DNA of 64,000 nt from Paraburkholderia rhynchosiae (GCF_002879865.1 NZ_PNXY01000005.1:186001-250000); one strand, 5' to 3'; counted from the first letter of the stretch, positions 38,878 through 48,313 are shown. Program-made: numbers and translations. The notes: generated by a model not told the origin, from the sequence alone.

Positions 38878-39942
38878 ATGTCCGACCAACAGAGACCCGA
38901 CCGACCCGATGCGCCCGCCGGCAGCGTGTTGCCCGTGAGCGCCGCCCAGATCGAGCACGCTGCGGCGCTGCTCGACGCCGGCGGTCTCGTCGCATTTCCC
39001 ACCGAGACCGTGTACGGCCTCGGCGGCGACGCGGAAAACCCGGAGGCCGTCGCGCGCATTTACGCGGCGAAGGGCCGGCCGGCGAATCATCCGGTGATCG
39101 TCCATCTGGCGCCGCAGGGCGATCCGAACTACTGGGTCGAGCACTTGCCGGCGGAGGCGCAACGGCTGATCGATGCGTTCTGGCCGGGTCCGCTGACGTT
39201 GATTCTGAAGCGCGCTGCGCGGATACCCTCGGCGGTGAGCGGCGGGCAGGATTCTGTCGGGCTGCGCTGCCCGTCGCATCCGGTGGCGCAGGCTCTACTC
39301 GAGGCGTTCAGTGCGTTGCGCGACGGGCATGGCGGTGTCGCGGCGCCGTCGGCGAATCGCTTCGGGCACGTGAGCCCGACCACCGCGCAGCATGTGCGCG
39401 ACGAGTTCGGCAGCGCGATTCATGTGCTCGACGGCGGTGCGTCCGACGTCGGCATCGAATCGACCATTGTCGATTTGTCGCGCGGCTTTCCCGCGTTGCT
39501 CAGACCAGGCCGCGTAACGCCGCAAGATATCGCCGATGTGCTCGGCGAGGCACCGCGCTTGCCCGACGGTTCCGACGCAACCGCGCCGCGCGCTTCGGGC
39601 ACGTTGAAGGCGCATTACGCGCCGCGCACGCCGTTGGCTTTGCTGCCTTTCAATGCGCTGGAACCGTTGCTCGCCGCGCGCGAGCCGGGCGAGCGCGTCG
39701 CGTTGGTGGCGCGTGCTTCGCGTGCGGGGCATTGGGCCGACGCCGATGGCGTGCATTTCATCGCCGCGCCGGAAGACCCGCACGTCTATGCGCGCGAGCT
39801 ATACGGCTTGTTGAGAGCGCTCGATCGCGCCAACGTCACGCGCATTCTGATCGAGAAGCTGCCGGACACGATCGAATGGATCGCGGTCAATGACCGCCTG
39901 GGACGTGCGGCGGCTGCGTTCGAAGCGCAAAGCCACGCCTGA
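38878..39942 (+). CDS. tsaC: L-threonylcarbamoyladenylate synthase, Sua5 type
   Basis: 354 residues. An N-terminal YrdC domain (about 10-215, with FPTETVYGLGGDA and the KGRPANHP and SANRFGHVSPT segments) is joined to a C-terminal Sua5 domain (about 240-350, opening with SGTLKAHYAPRTPL). It makes threonylcarbamoyl-AMP for the t6A37 modification of ANN-decoding tRNAs. The two-domain Sua5 form is longer than E. coli TsaC (190). The start lies 10 bp after the purK stop, so it is the last gene of the purCEK operon. Confidence 0.95.
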   Translation: MSDQQRPDRPDAPAGSVLPVSAAQIEHAAALLDAGGLVAFPTETVYGLGGDAENPEAVARIYAAKGRPANHPVIVHLAPQGDPNYWVEHLPAEAQRLIDAFWPGPLTLILKRAARIPSAVSGGQDSVGLRCPSHPVAQALLEAFSALRDGHGGVAAPSANRFGHVSPTTAQHVRDEFGSAIHVLDGGASDVGIESTIVDLSRGFPALLRPGRVTPQDIADVLGEAPRLPDGSDATAPRASGTLKAHYAPRTPLALLPFNALEPLLAAREPGERVALVARASRAGHWADADGVHFIAAPEDPHVYARELYGLLRALDRANVTRILIEKLPDTIEWIAVNDRLGRAAAAFEAQSHA

Positions 39943-39971
39943 GCTTTTGCTCCTCGCGTGTTCCCCCAAAG

Positions 39972-40004
39972 CGCCTGATAAACGCCTGATAAACGCCTGA
40001 CAAA
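39972..40004 (+). repeat. Three tandem 11-bp units downstream of tsaC
   Basis: CGCCTGATAAA occurs twice in a row and a third time as CGCCTGACAAA. The motif CGCCTG is also found in the terminator that follows. There is no coding sequence across it. Confidence 0.85.
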
Positions 40005-40015
40005 GCGTCCAATAG

Positions 40016-40062
40016 AAAAACGCCTGGCTGCAATCGACAGAATCGATAAGCCAGGCGTTTTT
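40016..40062. terminator. Bidirectional terminator between tsaC and the GDSL lipoprotein gene
   Basis: AAAAACGCCTGGCT and AGCCAGGCGTTTTT form a 9-bp GC-rich stem with A/T flanks on both sides, and the loop contains a smaller ATCGA/TCGAT inverted repeat. It lies between convergent genes and can end both transcripts. Confidence 0.9.
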
Positions 40063-40111
40063 CAGTCCTTCCTTCGCCATGAAACCATCGCGCCGCGCGG
40101 CCGAACTCCGC

Positions 40112-41362
40112 TTATTTACCGAGCCCGGTGGCCGCGATCTGCTGCTGAACGTACTGTGCGAACAACGCGTGCATGTGCGCGCTGGGGTGGACCGTGTCCG
40201 CGAACATGTAAGTCTGGTCGGCGCCAGCCACCGTGTAGGTCTGCGGTGAGCAGAACAACGAAGAGCCGAACTGGCTGCCGTACTGCTCTGGGGTCAGCCC
40301 GTTGGTCGCGCCCGGGTTGGCCTTGGCGTAAGCCGTTGCGTTCGTCTGCATCGCGGTCAGGTTGCAGGCTGTGTCGGTGTTGGACACCGTGAAGCCGAGC
40401 GCCTTGTAGTTCGGCAACTGCTGATCCTGCCACGCGAACGCATCGACCACGATCACCTTGCCCGTACCCACGAGGCCCAGGGCCGTGAGGTTCTGAACGA
40501 AGAGATAGTTATACGCCGCGGCGATTCCCGTCAGCAGGGCGGCCGAGCCGGGCGTCTTCACGTTGGCTGCGACGCCGAGCGGCGTATTGCCGATGTCCGG
40601 CACCGTCGACACCACCACGTGAGTCGCACCCGCGTTGACAATGGTCTTTACTTGCGCGGCGAGCTGGGCGGCGGCCTGAGCGACCTGGGGGTTAGGCAGC
40701 TGTTGCAGGTAGCCGACGATGAACGCGACCTGGCCTGCCTGCGTGTTCGGCAGCTTGCCCGCCTGCACCAGCAACGGGTATTGCGTCTGCAGCGCGGTGC
40801 CGAGCGCTGTCAGGTTCCCGGTGTTTTCCGCGAACTGGAAGATGTCGTTGGCGCCGCCGTTCACGAGCACGAGCTGATTCGAGTTGAAGCTCGTATGGGC
40901 ACCCAGGTAGTTCGCGACCTGAGTCACGATCGGCACCGTCGTGGCCGCCATGTTGTTCGGCGCCCAGCCTTTGCCTTGAGCGTTCACGACGTCCGAGCCA
41001 CCCTGCGCATAACCGTAGCCGCCTGCCGCGACCAGCGGCTGGCCGAAGCCACCGAGGTATGCCGCCTTCAACGTGTCGCCGTAATACTCGGCCACTTTTT
41101 GCGTCCACACTTCACCCGGATTGGTCGTGAAGCGGCCGCCGCCGAAGCTCGCCTGAATCACCGGAGCATACGTGCCGACATCCGACAGGCTGTCGCCGAA
41201 CGACACGACTTGCAATTTGACGCCGCCCGCGGGCGTGCTGCTGGCGTTGTTGTTGTCGTCGCCGCCACCGCCGCAAGCCGCGAGCAGCGCAAACGCAGTG
41301 CCGGCGATGGCGGTCTGCGTGACGCGCAACCAATGTTGTTTCCTCGATGCTGTGTGATTCAT
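40112..41362 (-). CDS. GDSL/SGNH-family esterase, lipoprotein
   Basis: 416 residues. The signal peptide ends with the lipobox LLAAC (Cys30), so it is predicted to be lipid-anchored; a Gly/Asp/Asn stretch follows. The SGNH blocks are SFGDSLSDVG (block I, Ser58), the Gly of the GGFGQ or AQGGSDV region, VNGGANDIF (block III Asn) and DTVHPSAHMH (block V, Asp and His). It should be an outer-membrane or periplasmic esterase or lipase; the substrate is unknown. It is of autotransporter passenger size but lacks a beta-barrel. The ATG with MNHTASRKQH is chosen because the signal peptide starts there. Confidence 0.88.
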   Translation of the reverse strand: MNHTASRKQHWLRVTQTAIAGTAFALLAACGGGGDDNNNASSTPAGGVKLQVVSFGDSLSDVGTYAPVIQASFGGGRFTTNPGEVWTQKVAEYYGDTLKAAYLGGFGQPLVAAGGYGYAQGGSDVVNAQGKGWAPNNMAATTVPIVTQVANYLGAHTSFNSNQLVLVNGGANDIFQFAENTGNLTALGTALQTQYPLLVQAGKLPNTQAGQVAFIVGYLQQLPNPQVAQAAAQLAAQVKTIVNAGATHVVVSTVPDIGNTPLGVAANVKTPGSAALLTGIAAAYNYLFVQNLTALGLVGTGKVIVVDAFAWQDQQLPNYKALGFTVSNTDTACNLTAMQTNATAYAKANPGATNGLTPEQYGSQFGSSLFCSPQTYTVAGADQTYMFADTVHPSAHMHALFAQYVQQQIAATGLGK

Positions 41363-41456
41363 GTTGGCTACATCTCCTCGTATGTTTGGCCCTTGCGCCA
41401 TGTATTGCAGGCCGCGTCCGCCGCGTCGGCGGCGTGACGACAGCTTACAGAATCTT

Positions 41457-42410
41457 CTACGGCCTGCGTCGTGCTGAAAACGCGGCCATCTCGTTGTTGT
41501 CGTTTATTTGGTTTGGCGCGTGCACGTCCCTCGAGGCGGCGACGCGGCGCGCATGATAGTCGGCGGCCCACGCGGGCGGAGCGAACAGTGCGCGCAGCTT
41601 GTTGTGCGAACCGCGCACGCTCGCGAAGTCGCGCGCCATCGACGCCCATTCGTGAAACGTCGCCTTCAGCGGGTTGTATGTATCAAGCGGCTCGACGATG
41701 CCGTAGACGGGCGACTCGAGCGGATCTTCGTCGACATAGCTGCCGAACAGGCGATCCCATATCACGAGCACGCCGGCATAGTTGCGGTCGATATAGCGGT
41801 CGTTGCGCGCGTGATGCACACGATGAATCGACGGCGTGTTGAACACGTACTCGAGCCAGCCGAGCTTGCCGCCGAATTTACCGATTGCCTGCGTGTGCAC
41901 GAAAAACTGAAAGCCCAGATTGATCAGCACGATGGTGACGATCTGCTTCGGCGGAAAGCCGAGCACGGCAAGCGGAATCCAGAAGAGCCACATGCCCGCG
42001 ACGGGATACATCAGGCTCTGACGGAATGCGGTGGAAAAATTCATGCGCTCCGAAGAGTGATGCACGACGTGCGCAGCCCACAGCCAGCGCACGCGATGGC
42101 TGCAACGGTGAAACACGTAATAGAGCAGATCCTGCGCGACAAACAGCAGCGCAAAGGAAGCCCAACCCGCTTGCCACGTATGGACGCGGTAGCGATCGTA
42201 GAAAAACGCATAGACGGGGATGATGGCGAGCCATGCGAGCTTGTCGGCGGCTTGCTGCATGAGCGCAAGCGCTGCATTGCACAGCGTGTCGCGCCAGCTA
42301 TACAGCCGTGCGCCAGGGCGTGTTCGCCGCAGGTGCCACGCCTCCCAGCCGATACATGCGAGAAAGACTGGCGCCATGGCGAGCAGCAGCAATTCGGCAT
42401 CGAATTGCAT
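41457..42410 (-). CDS. Sterol desaturase / fatty acid hydroxylase family protein
   Basis: 317 residues with about four membrane segments and the eight-histidine di-iron pattern: HRCSH, HVVHHSS and HRVHHA. Such enzymes use O2 to hydroxylate or desaturate sterols, carotenoids or fatty acids at the membrane. In bacteria, substrates can also be hopanoids or ornithine lipids. The neighbouring gene does not point to one. The C-terminal 30 residues are polar and not part of the family core. Confidence 0.9.
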   Translation of the reverse strand: MQFDAELLLLAMAPVFLACIGWEAWHLRRTRPGARLYSWRDTLCNAALALMQQAADKLAWLAIIPVYAFFYDRYRVHTWQAGWASFALLFVAQDLLYYVFHRCSHRVRWLWAAHVVHHSSERMNFSTAFRQSLMYPVAGMWLFWIPLAVLGFPPKQIVTIVLINLGFQFFVHTQAIGKFGGKLGWLEYVFNTPSIHRVHHARNDRYIDRNYAGVLVIWDRLFGSYVDEDPLESPVYGIVEPLDTYNPLKATFHEWASMARDFASVRGSHNKLRALFAPPAWAADYHARRVAASRDVHAPNQINDNNEMAAFSARRRP

Positions 42411-42577
42411 GGTGTCTTCCTCCGTGGTCCCTTGCCGCCGCGCTGCATGCCGCGGTGTTTTGTCGTGTTTTGTCTTGCATCGTCGTTATGGTTCGCGCGC
42501 GCCGCGCGGCTCGAACACTGCCCGACAGCGTACACGCTTGGAGCTATGCGGCGCGCGGGCTTCGCTAGAAGGAATCC

Positions 42578-44275
42578 TCAATGGGCGCCGCGCTTATGCG
42601 GGTTTCTCCTGGACTTGCCGCGTGGCGCCGCGCTCGTGGATTCAGCGGCGCGTGTTGCCGCCGACGCGGAAACAGGGGTAAAGCCCTGGGCCGGTCCTTG
42701 ATACACCCACTCGAGCAACGCGTCGTGCGCGGCGCGCGCGGCTTCGGAATGCGGATCGTTGATGAAGCTGACCACGATATAGCTGTCGCCGTCCGCCGAT
42801 GCCACATAGCCCGCGATGGCCCGCACGTCGCGCAACGTGCCGGTCTTGATGTGCGCGTTGCCGCCCGCGCCCTGATTGGTCAGGCGGTTGCGCATCGTGC
42901 CGTCGACACCGGCGATGGGCAGCGACTGCACGAACACCTGCGCGACCGGGCTCGCGTTCGCCCGCTGCAGCAGATCGGCGAGCGATAGCGCGGTGATGTG
43001 CTCGTCGCGTGACAGGCCCGAGCCGTTGTCGAGCGTCAGGTATTGCATGTCGATGCTGTCGCGCCGCAGAAAAGCCTCGATCGAGCGCGCCGATTTGGCG
43101 GTCGTCGCGGGCGGCTTTTCTTCGGCTGCGCCGATCGACAGGTACAGGTTGCGTGCCATGGTGTTGTTGCTGAACTTGTTGATGTCGCGAACGATGTCGG
43201 ACAGCATCGGCCCCTGATGCGTGGCCACCAGTTTCGCGCCGACCGGCACCGCGCCTTCGCGCGTCGCGCCGCTGAATGTGCCGCTGGTTTGCTGCCACAA
43301 CGCCAGGAAGCCGCCTGCGAAAAACGCCGAATGATCGAGCACCGCCACGTTGATCGTGCGCGGGCCGCAGCGCACGGAGTAATCGCCGGCGAACGACGCG
43401 ACGACCGTGCCGTTCGGCGCCGGCGTGACGGTGGGCGATACGGCGGCGGCATCGCCGCGGCAGGGACCGTTGACGGCGCGCATCTGATTGTCGATCTGCA
43501 ACTGCGCGAGGGCAGGCAATACGTCGATCGTGACGGTGCCATCCGATGAAGGCGTGAGCGTGAACGACAGCGACTTGAACGCGTACAGCAGCGGGTCGGG
43601 TCCGACGTTGTATGGCGCGGTGGCATCGTCGTCGAAGGGCGGCAGGTCGCGCGTCGACGGATCGAAGTAGCGCTTGTCGAGCACGAGTGCGCCGTCTATG
43701 CCGTGAATCCCCGCCTTGTGGATCTGCTGCACGAGGTCGATCAGTTCTTCGGGCACGAGCTTGGGGTCGCCCGTGCCTTGAATGTACAGATTGCCGTGCA
43801 ACACGCCGTTGGCGTCGAGCGTGCCGTCGGCGTAGGCGTTCGTGCGCCAGCGATAATCGGGGCCGAGAATCGACAGGGCGGAATAAGTGGTGACGAGCTT
43901 CATCGTCGACGCGGGCATCATCGGTTTGCCAGCGTTCAGCGCGACGATCGGCGTGCGGTCGCCGACTTTTTCGACGACCACGCTGACCGACGACAAAGGC
44001 ACATGGGCGCGCTGCAAGCCGGCCATGACCGATTGCGGCAGCACAGTGCTGACGTTGACGCTCGGATGCGCGGCTTTGACGCGGGCCTGTGCGCCATGCG
44101 GCAGCGATGCCCCGCCGGCGAGCGCGGCGCACACCAGCAGCCAGGCGCTCGCGCGCGGCGCGAGGCGCTGCGGCAACGAACATGCAGTAGATGCGGTGAC
44201 AGCGGCAGTGATACGTGAACGCAGCGCCGCATGACGAAATGGGCGTGCGACGGAAGACAGGAAAGCGTGCGTCAT
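42578..44275 (-). CDS. dacB: D-alanyl-D-alanine carboxypeptidase/endopeptidase (PBP4)
   Basis: 565 residues, peptidase family S13. It trims or cuts D-Ala cross-links in peptidoglycan in the periplasm. An N-terminal region with a long signal sequence (hydrophobic core about 43-57) is followed by the penicillin-binding motifs SxxK (Ser123-Lys126 in ASTMK), SxN (SNN of the KFSNNTMARNLY segment) and KTG (HIKTGTLRD), with the large inserted domain of class C PBP4 between the first two. The C-terminal tail is Arg/Ala-rich. The ATG chosen starts the signal; a frame 15 codons longer exists. Confidence 0.93.
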   Translation of the reverse strand: MTHAFLSSVARPFRHAALRSRITAAVTASTACSLPQRLAPRASAWLLVCAALAGGASLPHGAQARVKAAHPSVNVSTVLPQSVMAGLQRAHVPLSSVSVVVEKVGDRTPIVALNAGKPMMPASTMKLVTTYSALSILGPDYRWRTNAYADGTLDANGVLHGNLYIQGTGDPKLVPEELIDLVQQIHKAGIHGIDGALVLDKRYFDPSTRDLPPFDDDATAPYNVGPDPLLYAFKSLSFTLTPSSDGTVTIDVLPALAQLQIDNQMRAVNGPCRGDAAAVSPTVTPAPNGTVVASFAGDYSVRCGPRTINVAVLDHSAFFAGGFLALWQQTSGTFSGATREGAVPVGAKLVATHQGPMLSDIVRDINKFSNNTMARNLYLSIGAAEEKPPATTAKSARSIEAFLRRDSIDMQYLTLDNGSGLSRDEHITALSLADLLQRANASPVAQVFVQSLPIAGVDGTMRNRLTNQGAGGNAHIKTGTLRDVRAIAGYVASADGDSYIVVSFINDPHSEAARAAHDALLEWVYQGPAQGFTPVSASAATRAAESTSAAPRGKSRRNPHKRGAH

Positions 44276-44594
44276 GGACGGGCGAAAAAGCAAAATGTCA
44301 GGGCGTGGGGCACGCGGCAATTCAAAGAGGGCGATGCATCGCGCGAAGGCGTTCGCTCAACGGCTGCGTCGTTTGCTCTTTCCCTTGCAGCATCTGAATG
44401 TTGTGCGAGCGCGCAGCGGAATCGACGCGTCGCGCATATATCGCGCGCCACGCCGCAGCCAGGCCGCCGCGCGACGCAAAGCGCCCATTGTAGTGACATG
44501 CCGTCAGACTGCGGTGGAAAAAGCGTCACACCGGCGCGCATACCGAAGCGGACGCTAGAATGCGGCATCATCGAATGTTGAGGAAAGTGAAACC
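44276..44594. other. Divergent region between dacB and the response regulator gene
   Basis: 319 bp. It should hold leftward dacB and rightward regulator promoters. A TAGAAT box near 44556, about 35 bp before the regulator ATG, is a possible -10. I see no repeat of the PmrA-box type here, so autoregulation is not evident. Confidence 0.45.
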
Positions 44595-45257
44595 ATGCGC
44601 ATCTTGCTAGTCGAAGACGACCGGATGATCGCCGAAGGCGTGCGCAAGGCGCTGCGCGGCGAAGGCTTCGCGGTCGACTGGGTGGAAGACGGCGAAGCGG
44701 CGCTCAGCGCGGCGGGCAGCCAGCCTTACGATCTGGTGCTGCTCGACCTCGGCCTGCCGAAACGCGACGGCCTCGACGTGTTGCGCACGCTGCGCGCGCG
44801 CGGCCATGCATTACCCGTGCTGATCGTCACGGCGCGCGACGCGGTCGCCGACCGCGTCAAAGGCCTCGACGCCGGCGCCGACGACTACCTCGTCAAGCCA
44901 TTCGATCTCGACGAACTAGGCGCGCGCATGCGGGCGCTGATCCGTCGTCAATCGGGCCGCAGCGATTCGACGATCCGCCACGGCAACCTCACGCTCGATC
45001 CCGCTTCGCATCAGGTCACGCTCGACGGCGCGCCGGTCGCATTGTCGGCGCGCGAGTTTGCGTTGCTCGAAGCGCTGCTCGCGCGGCCAGGCGCGGTGCT
45101 CTCCAAGAGCCAGCTCGAAGAAAAAATGTACGGCTGGGGCGAGGAAATCGGCAGCAATACCGTCGAGGTCTATATCCACGCGCTGCGCAAGAAGCTCGGC
45201 GCGGAACTGATCCGCAACGTGCGCGGCCTCGGCTACATGATCGCGAAGGAAGCCTGA
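44595..45257 (+). CDS. OmpR-family response regulator, PmrA/QseB-like
   Basis: 220 residues, no unusual tail. The receiver has EDD, Asp51 in LLDLGLP, and Lys in LVKPF. The winged-helix domain (about 125-218) ends in SNTVEVYIHALRKKLG and GYMI, typical of the PmrA/QseB/BasR branch. A GAGGAAAG ribosome site precedes the ATG. The kinase starts four bases after its stop, and a PmrA-type box stands upstream of the htrA gene that follows, which supports this branch and a likely target. PmrA and QseB cannot be told apart with certainty. Confidence 0.92.
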   Translation: MRILLVEDDRMIAEGVRKALRGEGFAVDWVEDGEAALSAAGSQPYDLVLLDLGLPKRDGLDVLRTLRARGHALPVLIVTARDAVADRVKGLDAGADDYLVKPFDLDELGARMRALIRRQSGRSDSTIRHGNLTLDPASHQVTLDGAPVALSAREFALLEALLARPGAVLSKSQLEEKMYGWGEEIGSNTVEVYIHALRKKLGAELIRNVRGLGYMIAKEA

Positions 45258-45261
45258 GCCG

Positions 45262-46563
45262 ATGCGATCGATTCGCCGTCAATTGCTGGTGTGGCTGCTG
45301 GCGCTCGTGCTGCTCGGCGTCGGCATAGCGGGCTGGCTGATTTACCGCCAGGCGCTTGCCGAAGCCAATGAACTGTTCGATTACCAGTTGGAGCAGATCG
45401 CGGCGGCGCTGCCGTCCGAACCGTTCTCGCAGGTGCTCGGCTCGCGCGATACCGGCGACGAAGGCATCGTGCTGCAAATCTGGAATCGCAACGGCGTGCT
45501 GATGTATTACTCGCGTCCGCGCGCGCCGCTCGCGCCGCGTGCCGAACTCGGGTTTTCGACAGAACACACGGATCGCGGCGACTGGCGCGTGTACGGCGCC
45601 ATCGTCGGCGATAACGTGGTGCAGTTGGCGCAGCCGCTTTCGGTGCGCAACCGCCTTGCCGCCGACGTCGCCTTGCGCACGTTGTGGCCATTGATCGTGC
45701 TGCTGCCGGTGCTCGGGCTCGCGGTGTGGGTGATCATCGGACGCGGATTGCAGCCCTTGCGGCGCGTGACGAGCGCGCTCGACACGCGTCATCCGGAAGC
45801 ACTCGATCCGTTGCCCGATCAGCGCCTGCCGCTCGAAGTGCAGCCGCTCGTGCGTGCGCTGAACGGCCTGCTTCAGCGGCTCGCCACCGCGCTCGACATC
45901 CAGAAGGCGTTCGTCGCCGATGCCGCGCACGAGCTGCGCACGCCGCTTGCCGCGGTGCAGATTCAATCGCAACTGGTGGCGCGCGCGAAAGACGACGCGG
46001 CGCGCAGCGAAGCGCTCGCTGATCTGCAAGCGGGCGTGACGCGCGCGACGCGGCTCGCCGAGCAACTGCTCGCGCTCGCGCGTTCGGAACCGGACGGCCT
46101 CGCGGCGACCGATGCCATCGACTTGCGTGCGCTGCTCCAAGGCTGCGTGCTGGCCTATGCGCCGCTTGCGCAGAATCGTGGCGTCGATCTCGGCATCGAG
46201 GCGAGCGAGGCGGCCACCGTGATCGGCGATGCCGAGTCGCTGCGTGTGATGTTCAACAATCTTGTCGATAACGCGACCAAGTACACGCCGCGAGGCGGGC
46301 GCGTCGATGTGAGCCTGCACGTTGAAGAAGGGCATCCGGTGGTGCGCATCGCCGACAGCGGCCCGGGCATCGAACCGGCGGAACGCGAGCGCGTGTTCGA
46401 TCGCTTCTACCGCGCCGGTGCCGGCGAAAACCGCGTGCGCACCGACGTCGCCGGCAGCGGACTCGGCTTGGCGATCGTGCGCCGCATCGCCACGCAACAT
46501 CACGCGGCCGTGTCGCTCGACGAATCGTCGGCGGGCGGCTTGCAAGTCACCGTGCGTTTCTGA
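45262..46563 (+). CDS. Sensor histidine kinase, PmrB/QseC-like
   Basis: 433 residues. TM1 (about 8-28) and TM2 (about 140-160) flank a periplasmic sensor region (about 30-138). Then come a HAMP-like linker, the H box DAAHELRTPL with His223, N box NNLVDNATKYTP, G1 DSGPGIE and G2 GSGLGLAIV. It phosphorylates the regulator encoded just upstream. PmrB/QseC kinases sense iron, acid, adrenergic signals or cationic peptides in different bacteria; the ligand here is unknown. Confidence 0.92.
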   Translation: MRSIRRQLLVWLLALVLLGVGIAGWLIYRQALAEANELFDYQLEQIAAALPSEPFSQVLGSRDTGDEGIVLQIWNRNGVLMYYSRPRAPLAPRAELGFSTEHTDRGDWRVYGAIVGDNVVQLAQPLSVRNRLAADVALRTLWPLIVLLPVLGLAVWVIIGRGLQPLRRVTSALDTRHPEALDPLPDQRLPLEVQPLVRALNGLLQRLATALDIQKAFVADAAHELRTPLAAVQIQSQLVARAKDDAARSEALADLQAGVTRATRLAEQLLALARSEPDGLAATDAIDLRALLQGCVLAYAPLAQNRGVDLGIEASEAATVIGDAESLRVMFNNLVDNATKYTPRGGRVDVSLHVEEGHPVVRIADSGPGIEPAERERVFDRFYRAGAGENRVRTDVAGSGLGLAIVRRIATQHHAAVSLDESSAGGLQVTVRF

Positions 46564-46633
46564 GCCCGAAGCTTTCAATTCGCTTGACGAGCAAAAGTGC
46601 CTCAAACAAGGCATAAAACGCGATCTGGCGCTG

Positions 46634-46650
46634 CTTAAGACTCTTTTAAG
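46634..46650 (+). promoter_or_regulatory. PmrA-type box upstream of htrA
   Basis: CTTAAG, five bases, TTTAAG. This fits the YTTAAK-N5-YTTAAK direct repeat bound by PmrA/BasR regulators. It lies between the PmrAB-like genes and the htrA start, 57 bp before the ATG; a weak TACGCT -10 lies ten bases on. The motif is seen; binding is inferred from known PmrA sites. Confidence 0.7.
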
Positions 46651-46706
46651 CGATGCCCCGTACGCTTCCTGACATCCAAGTTTCCTTCTCCAGTCAGGAG
46701 TCCACG

Positions 46707-48224
46707 ATGAACGCGAAAACCTTGTCTCGTAGCGCCGTTGCAGCGGCTGTCGCCGTGGCGCTTTCCGCCGGCTATGTGGCGGGCCATCGCGACGTGCCCG
46801 CGCCGCAGGTCATCTCACCGGCGCAAGCTGCGATGATGCCCGCGGAAGCCGCCGCGAAAACCGGCATTCCCGATTTCTCCGGTCTCGTCGAAACGTATGG
46901 GCCGGCCGTCGTCAACATCAGCGCGAAGCACGTGGTCAAGCGGGCGGCGCTGCGCGGCAACGGTGGCATGGGCAACGGCGGCGGCAATCAGTTGCCGATC
47001 GATCCGAGCGATCCGTTCTACCAGTTCTATAAGCACTTCTTCGGCGGCATGCCGGGCGTGCAAGGCGGCGACGGCGGCGATGCGCCCGATCAGCCGAGCG
47101 CGAGTCTCGGTTCGGGCTTTATCGTCAGCAGCGACGGCTATATCCTGACCAACGCGCATGTGGTGGACGGCGCGAACGTCGTCACCGTGAAGCTCACGGA
47201 CAAGCGCGAATTCAAGGCGAAGGTGATCGGCACCGACAAGCAGTCCGACGTCGCAGTGCTGAAGATCGACGCGAGCAGTCTGCCGACGGTGAAGATCGGC
47301 GATCCGCGCCAGAGCAAGGTCGGCCAATGGGTCGTCGCGATCGGCTCGCCCTACGGTTTCGACAATACGGTGACCTCGGGCATCATCAGCGCGAAGTCGC
47401 GCTCGCTGCCCAACGAGAACTACACGCCATTCATTCAGACCGACGTGCCGGTGAATCCCGGCAATTCCGGCGGACCGCTGTTCAATCTGCAAGGCGAGGT
47501 GATCGGCATCAATTCGATGATCTACTCGCAGACCGGCGGCTTCCAGGGGCTTTCGTTCGCAATCCCGATCAATGAAGCTATCAAGGTCAAGGACGAGATC
47601 GTCAAGACCGGGCACGTGAGCCGCGGACGCCTGGGCGTCGCGGTGCAGGGCATGAACCAGACGCTGGCCAATTCGTTCGGTATGCAGAAGCCGCAAGGCG
47701 CGCTCGTCAGTTCTGTCGATCCCGACGGTCCTGCGGCCAAGGCCGGCTTGCAGCCTGGCGACGTGATCCTGTCGGTGAACGGCGAGCCGGTGGGCGATTC
47801 GTCGGCGCTGCCTTCGCAGGTCGCGGGGCTCGCGCCGGGCAGCACGGCCACGGTGCAGGTCTGGCGCGACAAGAGCACGAAGGACCTGAAGGTGACGATC
47901 GGCTCGTTGTCGGATACCAAGCTTGCGTCGGACAAGGCCGATCAGCCGGCGCAGTTGCAAGGCCGTCTCGGCGTGGCAGTGCGTCCACTGACGCCGGAAG
48001 AGAAAAACAGCGCTTCGATCTCGCACGGTTTGCTGGTGCAGCAGTCGGGCGGCGCGGCGGAAAGCGCGGGCATCCAGCCGGGCGACGTGATTCTTGCAGT
48101 CAACGGCCGGCCGGTGGGGAGCGTCGATCAGTTGAAGCAGATGATCGCGGGCGCGGGCAACAGCATCGCGTTGCTGATCCAGCGCGACAACGCGCAGATT
48201 TTCGTGCCGGTCGACCTCGGTTGA
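46707..48224 (+). CDS. degP: Periplasmic serine protease, HtrA/DegP (MucD) family
   Basis: 505 residues. A signal peptide (about 1-25) is followed by a trypsin-like domain with the triad His151 (NAHVV), Asp181 (SDVAVL) and Ser254 (PGNSGGPL), then two PDZ domains (about 285-375 and 410-500, with GRLGVAV at each start). It degrades or refolds damaged envelope proteins. An AGGAG site precedes the ATG; the longer open frame would overlap the PmrA box. Co-location with the two-component system suggests joint envelope-stress control. Confidence 0.95.
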   Translation: MNAKTLSRSAVAAAVAVALSAGYVAGHRDVPAPQVISPAQAAMMPAEAAAKTGIPDFSGLVETYGPAVVNISAKHVVKRAALRGNGGMGNGGGNQLPIDPSDPFYQFYKHFFGGMPGVQGGDGGDAPDQPSASLGSGFIVSSDGYILTNAHVVDGANVVTVKLTDKREFKAKVIGTDKQSDVAVLKIDASSLPTVKIGDPRQSKVGQWVVAIGSPYGFDNTVTSGIISAKSRSLPNENYTPFIQTDVPVNPGNSGGPLFNLQGEVIGINSMIYSQTGGFQGLSFAIPINEAIKVKDEIVKTGHVSRGRLGVAVQGMNQTLANSFGMQKPQGALVSSVDPDGPAAKAGLQPGDVILSVNGEPVGDSSALPSQVAGLAPGSTATVQVWRDKSTKDLKVTIGSLSDTKLASDKADQPAQLQGRLGVAVRPLTPEEKNSASISHGLLVQQSGGAAESAGIQPGDVILAVNGRPVGSVDQLKQMIAGAGNSIALLIQRDNAQIFVPVDLG

Positions 48225-48271
48225 TCGACGTCTGAACTTAACGTACGAAGTGAAGTAACGAAGTAACGCTT

Positions 48272-48313
48272 GCCGGTCGTTTGCACTTACTGCAAACAGA
48301 CCGGCTTTTTTTC
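48272..48313 (+). terminator. Rho-independent terminator after htrA
   Basis: A long stem (GCCGGTC, mismatch, GTTTGCA with TGCAAAC, AGACCGGC) with a five-base loop is followed by seven T residues, 47 bp past the htrA stop. Confidence 0.88.

Noticed and set aside
39972..40004. Considered as a CRISPR-like repeat
   Set aside because: Units are 11 bases and directly adjacent with no spacers; simple tandem repeat.
45016..46614. A 532-codon leftward frame opposite the sensor kinase
   Set aside because: Shadow of a gene with all kinase motifs on the other strand; composition not protein-like.
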